Assembly (NCBI GenBank): GCA_964406605.1
Contig: CAYOSF010000007.1
Coordinates: 190,225 to 254,224, forward strand
DNA from: CAYOSF01 sp964406605
GTDB taxonomy: Bacteria; Chloroflexota; Dehalococcoidia; DSTF01; RBG-16-68-14
DNA: 64,000 nucleotides
Direction: 5' to 3'
Shown here: positions 58,913 to 64,000 of the stretch, one piece after another
How positions within the stretch are numbered: position 1 is the first letter of the stretch
Layout: the number at the start of each line of letters is the position of its first letter
The notes under the pieces: model-generated
Told to the model about the DNA's origin: nothing
The model's database searches: none
Seen by the model: the letters and a program-made list of their open reading frames with translations, nothing else
Program-made: the position numbers and the translations under genes

Positions 58913-60289
58913 CGGTTGCGCGGCGCCCGCAGGCGCGGGTGCGCCTGCCAGGGCATTCAGCAGCCGCGGCACGCGCCGAATGTTGACGACCAACGAGGCG
59001 GCAGATACCGCGAGCAAGGGCGTCACCGGCACGTGGAAGCGTGCGTCGCCGAAGAAGGCGAGCGGAACGGCGGCGAGCGCAAGCAGCGCCATGAGGAAGA
59101 AGAGTCTCGGCGGACTTCGAGGTGGCAGCACGAACGTGACCAGTCCCAGGCCGCCGAGGCTGATGGTCACGAAGAAGAAGATATCCGCCGCCCGCATCAA
59201 AGCCGTTCGCAGCCCCGGATCGATGAACGGGTCGTCGCCGTACGATTCCACTGCCCACAGCCCGTCGTGGTCGTGTTCCCAGAGCCAGTGGGCCTTCCTG
59301 GGGATCAGCCGCAACTCGTACGCGGGGTTCTTGAGCGCGAACTTGACGGCCTTCGAGATGTTCTCGTTGTTGCGCCGCACTTCAAACTCCGGGCGTTCCA
59401 GATCCTCGTAACCGGCAAAGCAGTAGTCAGGCAGGGCGAAGTGCCCCGGCGCACCCGGATAGTGGCCGATGCAGAGATCGTCGCCCACGTTCGCAGAGAT
59501 GATGATGGGCGCCCTCATGACCACCGCGTTGCGGATTGCCCACGGAGCAACGACGGCAGCCGCGACGGCCAGCGCCACAACCGTATGCTCCAGCGACCGT
59601 CGCCAACCGGCGCCCGCTGCGAGCAGAACGATGAGCAGGACCGGTAAGAAGAGGAGGGAGATCGGCCTTACGAGGGCGGAAAGGCCGAGAAGCACGGCGA
59701 AGAGCAGCAACCGGCGTCGGCGCACATGTCCCCCGCCAAGATCCGCGGATGCGATCACGACCAGGGCTGCCATCACGAGGAAGCTGAACAGCGTTTCGCT
59801 GAGAAACGTGGCGGTGTGGAAGATCAAGTTGGGGAAGAGCGCCAGCCACAGCGCCGCCACCAAACCCACCATCGAGTTGAACAGCCTCCGACCGGCCTCG
59901 TATGCCAAAGCGGTGGTACCGACGCCCAGGAACATTTGGAAGAAGCCGCCCGCGAGCTCCAGGTTGTCCGGTATCGGCGAGTGTTCCACCAGGGCGAAGA
60001 CGGCTCCCAACGCGGCCGGATAGCCGATGGGGTAGTACGCGGTCGGGGAGCCGTCCTGCAGCCGGTAGCCGTGGCCCTCTGCTATCCGCCCGGCGTAGAA
60101 GAAGTAGAAGAGTGGGTCGTGGAATCCACTGGGCTCTCGGGTGGCGTAGAGCACCCAGACGATGCGCAACGCCGCCGCCAGCATCAGGATGGCCGCCAGC
60201 CAGCGCAGCTCCCTCTGCGACCACAGCCGCCGGAGCGCTTGGGCGGCCGTCGTCGACGCTGACGAGCTCCTGCCGCGGCTGCTAGCCAC
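58832..60289 (-). CDS. GT39/ArnT-like membrane glycosyltransferase
   Basis: A 485-residue membrane protein of the PMT/ArnT fold. After a Ser-rich N-terminus and the first helix it has the acidic loop EPSGFHDPLFYFFYAGRIAEGHGYRLQDGSPTAYYPIGYPAALGAVF, with the Asp-containing motif of this class, then about ten more helices and a soluble segment (NVGDDLCIGHYPGAPGHFALPDYCFAGYEDLERPEFEVRRNN). It moves a sugar from a polyprenyl-phosphate donor to an unknown acceptor. The GTG start shares one base with the stop of the upstream arylsulfotransferase-like gene; its end overlaps rodA by 81 bp. Confidence 0.82.
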   Translation of the reverse strand: MASSRGRSSSASTTAAQALRRLWSQRELRWLAAILMLAAALRIVWVLYATREPSGFHDPLFYFFYAGRIAEGHGYRLQDGSPTAYYPIGYPAALGAVFALVEHSPIPDNLELAGGFFQMFLGVGTTALAYEAGRRLFNSMVGLVAALWLALFPNLIFHTATFLSETLFSFLVMAALVVIASADLGGGHVRRRRLLLFAVLLGLSALVRPISLLFLPVLLIVLLAAGAGWRRSLEHTVVALAVAAAVVAPWAIRNAVVMRAPIIISANVGDDLCIGHYPGAPGHFALPDYCFAGYEDLERPEFEVRRNNENISKAVKFALKNPAYELRLIPRKAHWLWEHDHDGLWAVESYGDDPFIDPGLRTALMRAADIFFFVTISLGGLGLVTFVLPPRSPPRLFFLMALLALAAVPLAFFGDARFHVPVTPLLAVSAASLVVNIRRVPRLLNALAGAPAPAGAAQPLGPVEIAEGEPSVTEQDTLQDAQPNE

Positions 60290-61569
60290 TACGCTTGGAG
60301 TTGCGGAAAGGCCTCGGGTCCGTAGCGGTAGGCGCGGAAGATGGCGTTGGACTCGCCCTGAATGGGCCTCACAGTGATGAACCCGCTGATGTACTCCCAG
60401 ACGAGTCCGCCTTCCGGCGTCACCTCGAACAGGCGACCGAAGTTGCCTTCGGTGACCAGCGTGTTCCCGTTCGGCAGCCTCTGGGCGCCCGAGATGAAGG
60501 GGCTGAAGAAGTTCATCGGTGCTCTGTCAGTGTACTGCCAGACGATCTCCTTGGTCTCACGGTCGACCTCGATCACCCTGGAGTACGGTAGCGAGACGTT
60601 GAGCCGGTGCGCGCCGTTATCGAAGATCAGGATGTTGCCGTTGGCCAGGCAGGTCGCGTCGTGCTGCTGCGCGATGACCGGAGCCGCGAGCTTCCAGGTG
60701 ATGGCTCCGCTCTCCCGGTCTACGATCGCGACCGTGTTGATGTTCCGGAAGCTGATGAGGATGTTCCCGTCCGGCATCTGCTCCACGGAGTTGCCGTGCG
60801 TCCACTCGGCCCTGAAGTCCTGCCAGTTGACGCGGTCCGTTTCGGGGTTCAGGTGCTCCCAGGCGTGCCACTCCCACACCGTCTCTCCGTCCAGGGTGAC
60901 CTCGGCGACCCAATCACACCACATGCCGTTCCCCCCGCTGCCAGGTTGGCCTCCTTGCACCCGCTCGGCCACGTCGGGCGGTGTCAGCTCCGTGCGCAGG
61001 AGGAGCAGGTTCCCGTTGGCGAGGAGGCGCGCGTCGTGGTGCTGAGCGGGGTCCTCGAATTCCCACAGCACGTTGCCCTGCCAATCGACTTCCATCACCG
61101 CGCCGCCCTTCCAGACGAAAACGGGGGCATCGGCCGCGGGCCGGTCCAGCAGCACGAGGAGATTGCCGTTCTCCAGGAGGCTCACGTACCATGCCGAGTC
61201 CGGCCCGGACGGATCGGCGATGTCCCAGGTGTGGACAACCTCTCCGCGCATGTCGATCAGATAGGCGCTCGTGCTGCCGTTGGGGGCGAACAGCGTATAG
61301 CCATCGTAGGTCTGGCTGGGGTCCCAGCCCGTGAGGCCGGTCCCCAGTCGCCGCTGCTTCTGCTGCTCGACCGGTCCGATGAGATCTGAGGTGCCGGTGT
61401 CGGTTGCCGTGGCGATCCCGGAGGAATCGTCCTGCGCTTCGTCGTCCCCACAGGCCGCCAGAGCCAATGCCGCAGAACCGGCGGCGGCGCCGGCGGCGGC
61501 CCGAAGCATCGCGCGTCGCGAGATCGTGCGCCGTCGCCAGTGAGTGCCGCTGCTGTTGGAATTCGTCAT
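60289..61569 (-). CDS. Arylsulfotransferase (ASST) family, Tat-exported lipoprotein
   Basis: A 426-residue beta-propeller-like protein. The N-terminus has a twin-Arg motif (RRTISRRAMLRAAAG) followed by a lipobox, LALAACGDD, so it should be exported folded and lipidated. The body has repeating blades: GDTYDG-type TYDGYTLFAPNGSTSAYLIDMRGEVVHTW, LLENGNLLVLLDRP, AQHHDARLLANGNLLLL, EWTHGNSVEQMPDGNILISFR, QQHDATCLANGNILIFDNG. His-Asp/His-Gly pairs mark the propeller core of the family. The family includes PAPS-independent aryl sulfotransferases, but many members may only bind ligands. It is followed directly by a GT39-like gene. Confidence 0.8.
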   Translation of the reverse strand: MTNSNSSGTHWRRRTISRRAMLRAAAGAAAGSAALALAACGDDEAQDDSSGIATATDTGTSDLIGPVEQQKQRRLGTGLTGWDPSQTYDGYTLFAPNGSTSAYLIDMRGEVVHTWDIADPSGPDSAWYVSLLENGNLLVLLDRPAADAPVFVWKGGAVMEVDWQGNVLWEFEDPAQHHDARLLANGNLLLLRTELTPPDVAERVQGGQPGSGGNGMWCDWVAEVTLDGETVWEWHAWEHLNPETDRVNWQDFRAEWTHGNSVEQMPDGNILISFRNINTVAIVDRESGAITWKLAAPVIAQQHDATCLANGNILIFDNGAHRLNVSLPYSRVIEVDRETKEIVWQYTDRAPMNFFSPFISGAQRLPNGNTLVTEGNFGRLFEVTPEGGLVWEYISGFITVRPIQGESNAIFRAYRYGPEAFPQLQA

Positions 61570-61913
61570 CTCGCCCTCCTATGCTGCGAGGTGTTGAAAG
61601 TCATCGTGCCACGCACCATACCAGACTAGCCCCGTGGGCGCTGCCTGTCGAGGTTGGGCGGGAAGTGAGGCGATGGCTGGAACCGGCCGCACCGTGGGGC
61701 GTCCGCGATTCACTCTCCCAAGTCACACCTGCACGAGCCGTTGCGATCTGCCCGCACCTCGGCTCGCCTGGATTCATCGCGGGCCGGCTCACGCCTGCCG
61801 GGGCGCCCGGTATCCTTGCCGCTCGCACGGCTTCTTGGCTACCATCGGGGCTGACGCTCCGCCGCATGGCCAGTCCCCGCGACCCTGCGGGCCGGCACGC
61901 GTTCCGACATCCC
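61570..61913. other. Divergent intergenic region
   Basis: About 340 bp between the ASST-like and MFS genes. A minus-strand TATGGT (61615-61620) is a weak -10 for the ASST-like gene. I see no repeat or small gene; frames here that extend the MFS gene leftward run antisense to the ASST-like gene and are not believed. Confidence 0.4.
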
Positions 61914-63212
61914 ATGACACTCCTTTCTCTACCGTCCAAGGTCTTCTACGGATGGTGGATTGTCGCTTCGCTTGCCACCATCATGTTTCTCAGCGCCGGC
62001 TTGGGCTTCTACTCGCTGGGCGTCTTCGTTACTCCGTTGGAGGAGGAATTCGGCTGGAGCCGGGGACAAGTGTCGATAGGCATCTCCCTGGGCACCATCA
62101 CGAGCGGTCTGCTCGGTCCGCTTGTGGGTCTGGCGGTTGGGCGGCTGGGGGCGAGAACGGTGCTCGCTGTCGGTGCCGCCGGCATGGGAGTCTGCTTCGC
62201 CCTGCTGGGCCTAACATGGTCTCTGCTGTACCTGTACGTCATGTTTGTCGTCATGGCTATGTGGCGGTCCGGCCTCATGATGGTGCCCATCTCCCAGGTG
62301 GTATCCAACTGGTTCGACCGGCAGCGAGGCCTGGCCATGGGTGTCACGACGACAGGCATCGGCTTCGGGGGGCTGGTAATGGCGCCCCTGAGCAAGGTGC
62401 TTATCTCCTCGGTGGGGTGGCGATCCACGTTCTTCATCTTGGGTATCTTGGTTGTCGTCGTGGGCGTTCCCCTGGCGCTGCTGTTGATTCGGCAGCGTCC
62501 CGCCGATCGCGGACTCCTGCCCGACGGTGTTGAACCGGCAGAACGCCCTTTCCGGCCCGGAGGTCAGGTGTCCGTGCAATCCGCCCCAGAGATCGAGGTG
62601 TGGCGGGCGGGCGACGCGGTTCGGACCAGGGCTTTCATCCTGTCTACCCTGGCGATAAGCTTGGGCTTCGCCAGCGTGGGAGCAGTGCTGCTCCACACCT
62701 CGCCCTTCATGGAGGACCGAGGCGTGGCTCCCGAGCTGGCGGGGCTGATCCTGGGGCTAGTCTCCGGCATGGGCGTCCTGGGCAAGGTGGGCTCGGGCTA
62801 CATGGCGGACCGGGTTCCGCCGCAGTTGGTGCTCGCCGGCATATTCCTGATGGAAGCCGCCGGCCTGGCCGTCCTGATCGCCACGGAGAGCACCGCCGGC
62901 GTGGCGGCATTCGTGCTCGTCTTTGGCTTCTCGATGGGGGGAGTGGTGGCGCTCCAGCCCCTGGTGGTGGCGCACTACTTCGGGACGGTGTCCGTAGCGA
63001 CCATCGTGGGCGCGATGACGGCCTTCAGCAGCCTGTTCAGTGCCCTGGGCCCTATCTTCGCCGGCTTCATGCATGACCTATTGGGCAGCTACACCCTGGC
63101 CTTCCTCGTCTTCATTGCGATTGACTGCCTGGCCGCTGTTCTGGTCCTCTTTATCCGCCCGCCCCGGCTGCCCGCACCGTACTTGCCGATGTCCCGTGAG
63201 GGCCCGGCCTGA
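61914..63212 (+). CDS. MFS transporter, monocarboxylate/oxalate-antiporter-like
   Basis: A 432-residue major facilitator protein with 12 predicted helices. N-half: VFYGWWIVASLATIMFLSAGLGFYSLGVFVTPLEEEFGWSRGQVS, the opening of the OFA/monocarboxylate group, and the loop GRLGARTVLAVG. C-half: GKVGSGYMADRVPPQLVLAG and FGFSMGGVVALQPLVVAHYFG. The WSR motif after helix 1 is typical of that group, which moves small carboxylates; the exact substrate is unknown. ATG at 61914 is the first codon that fits; no good ribosome-binding site is visible. Confidence 0.85.
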   Translation: MTLLSLPSKVFYGWWIVASLATIMFLSAGLGFYSLGVFVTPLEEEFGWSRGQVSIGISLGTITSGLLGPLVGLAVGRLGARTVLAVGAAGMGVCFALLGLTWSLLYLYVMFVVMAMWRSGLMMVPISQVVSNWFDRQRGLAMGVTTTGIGFGGLVMAPLSKVLISSVGWRSTFFILGILVVVVGVPLALLLIRQRPADRGLLPDGVEPAERPFRPGGQVSVQSAPEIEVWRAGDAVRTRAFILSTLAISLGFASVGAVLLHTSPFMEDRGVAPELAGLILGLVSGMGVLGKVGSGYMADRVPPQLVLAGIFLMEAAGLAVLIATESTAGVAAFVLVFGFSMGGVVALQPLVVAHYFGTVSVATIVGAMTAFSSLFSALGPIFAGFMHDLLGSYTLAFLVFIAIDCLAAVLVLFIRPPRLPAPYLPMSREGPA

Positions 63213-63320
63213 CGAGGCGGCCAGGCGTGGAGTGTAGTCTGATCGGCCGTGGTCGGTGGCTTCTTCTTGATTCGCCGAGCGTCGCTGCGTAGCGGCAGAG
63301 GCGGCCAAGCTGGCGGTGAC

Positions 63321-63342
63321 CCGGGGCCCCTACGGGCCCTGG
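63321..63342. terminator. Hairpin at the end of the pseudopilin-like gene
   Basis: CCGGGGCCC, 4-base loop, GGGCCCTGG: a 9-bp stem with one mismatch, covering the stop codon of the leftward gene and lying about 110 bp after the MFS gene. It may end both transcripts. Confidence 0.4.
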
Positions 63343-64000
63343 ATGCAGAGGAGCGATTCGAATTGCCTCAGGTGGTCCGGGTGTTCAGGGCACGCCTCTA
63401 GCTGGTCTGATTCCCGTTGGGCCCAGATGGTGTAGGAGGCTCCGTTGGAAGCGTACCAGTAGCCGTTCTCGGCCGGGTTGCCCAGAGGGTCCACCGGTAT
63501 CGTGTCCATTATCCGCTCCAGGCCGCAGCCGGCATCGATGGCCGGGTAGACACAGACGCTCTGGATGCCGCTTCCGGTGTCTGGATAGCTGCCGTGCTCC
63601 CGGTGGTACTCTTCCAGCGCCTGCTGGATCGCCTCCAGGTCCTGCCAGCGGGCCGCGTCACGCGTGTCCCCGCCGGGTGGAGTAGGGATGGTGTCGAAGC
63701 TGATTGGACCTTGCGCTTGTCTCCCCTCGCCTGGCAGCAGGTACGCGGAGAACTGAACGGTGCCGTCGCTGGCGACTGAGTCGTAGCGGGTGCCGCTGGT
63801 GAATACTTGCTCCACTTCATCGGCCTGTTCCTGATACGGGGCGAGGAAGAGGTACACCACATCGCCTGGACGGTCGGGGACAAGGTCGAACGTGCCAAAC
63901 GCGTCCGAACGGTCCTCCCCTTCTCGGTCGGGCGCCAGGTAGCGCCGCGTCTCGTAATCGAAGGACCACCGGTCACTGTAGAAGTACACATATGGGTCCC
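63330..64000 (-). CDS. Pseudopilin-like (T2SG-type) protein, 5' end outside window
   Basis: The frame enters at the right edge and runs 222 residues to its stop; the N-terminus is missing. The C-terminal half resembles type II secretion major pseudopilin domains: RWQDLEAIQQALEEYHREHGSYPDTGSG, IPVDPLGNPAENGYWYASNGASYTIWAQRESD, the spacing and calcium-loop look of GspG. The upstream half (YVYFYSDRWSFDYETRRYLAP, VVYLFLAPYQEQADEVEQVF) is beta-rich and not familiar, so this is not a plain pilin; it may be a membrane or exported protein that borrowed the domain. Cys pairs near the end may form disulfides. Confidence 0.6.
   Translation of the reverse strand, partial: DPYVYFYSDRWSFDYETRRYLAPDREGEDRSDAFGTFDLVPDRPGDVVYLFLAPYQEQADEVEQVFTSGTRYDSVASDGTVQFSAYLLPGEGRQAQGPISFDTIPTPPGGDTRDAARWQDLEAIQQALEEYHREHGSYPDTGSGIQSVCVYPAIDAGCGLERIMDTIPVDPLGNPAENGYWYASNGASYTIWAQRESDQLEACPEHPDHLRQFESLLCIQGP

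Noticed and set aside
61404..61913. A 170-codon N-terminal extension of the MFS gene
   Set aside because: The extra part is antisense to the ASST-like gene and Arg/Pro-rich; the MFS family starts at the first membrane helix.
1..64000. tRNA or rRNA genes
   Set aside because: I looked for T-arm and anticodon-arm patterns and for 16S/23S motifs and saw none; a covariance scan would be needed to exclude a tRNA fully.
1..64000. Insertion sequences or prophage
   Set aside because: No transposase, integrase, capsid or terminase motif is present in any frame.

Overview
The window is 64 kb of GC-rich bacterial chromosome, densely packed with ordinary-length genes. No rRNA, tRNA, CRISPR array, insertion sequence or prophage was recognised. 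The mix of genes (hrcA-grpE-dnaK behind a CIRCE element, a dockerin-type protein, Pro-Thr-rich cell-surface proteins, an F420-type luciferase-like oxidoreductase, MaoC-like and SDR enzymes, a complete mreBCD-mrdA-rodA block) and the intergenic palindromic repeats suggest a member of the Chloroflexota or a relative. That placement is inference; nothing here proves the phylum.

Layout. 1-5825: the 5' part of fabH (leftward), then rightward hrcA, grpE, a small unknown gene, a retropepsin-like aspartic protease gene, dnaK and a methyltransferase. 6247-13281: a secreted dockerin protein, then a leftward group recJ, a DinB-like gene, fabF and fabD, two small Fe-S protein genes, and a GNAT acetyltransferase. 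13282-13848: a gene-free block of palindromes and direct repeats. 13849-30930: dnaE, a CoA-transferase, a GT87-like membrane protein, an SDR, a HEPN/MNT pair, a secreted protein with a decayed copy of its own tail beside it, a YihY protein, a MaoC-like protein, an IMDH-family dehydrogenase behind a hairpin element, a luciferase-like oxidoreductase, an alpha/beta hydrolase and an aminotransferase.

31009-46129: a leftward sugar/glycerol-phosphate type ABC transporter (two permeases and an ATPase, no binding protein) divergent from a glycerophosphodiester phosphodiesterase, two small membrane proteins, an L,D-transpeptidase, a hybrid histidine kinase with a clear promoter, a lipoprotein, a sulfotransferase-like protein and two adjacent O-antigen-ligase/TPR fusions. 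46242-50207: hisH, a 2TM protein gene, hisA, hisF and hisI, divergent from a WYL regulator. 50387-58912: a free-standing pyruvate-kinase C-terminal-like protein, ligA with a good terminator, then mreB-mreC-mreD-mrdA-rodA, which directs lateral wall synthesis. 58832-64000: a GT39-like glycosyltransferase, a Tat-exported arylsulfotransferase-like lipoprotein, an MFS transporter and the end of a pseudopilin-like protein.

Most of the window is housekeeping. I did not find a convincing new multi-gene defence or biosynthetic system. The best leads are the aspartic protease and small partner inside the grpE-dnaK interval, the two intergenic repeat structures (13.4-13.75 kb and 26.1 kb), the twin O-antigen-ligase/TPR genes, and several genes whose -10 box lies so close to the start codon that their mRNAs may be leaderless.
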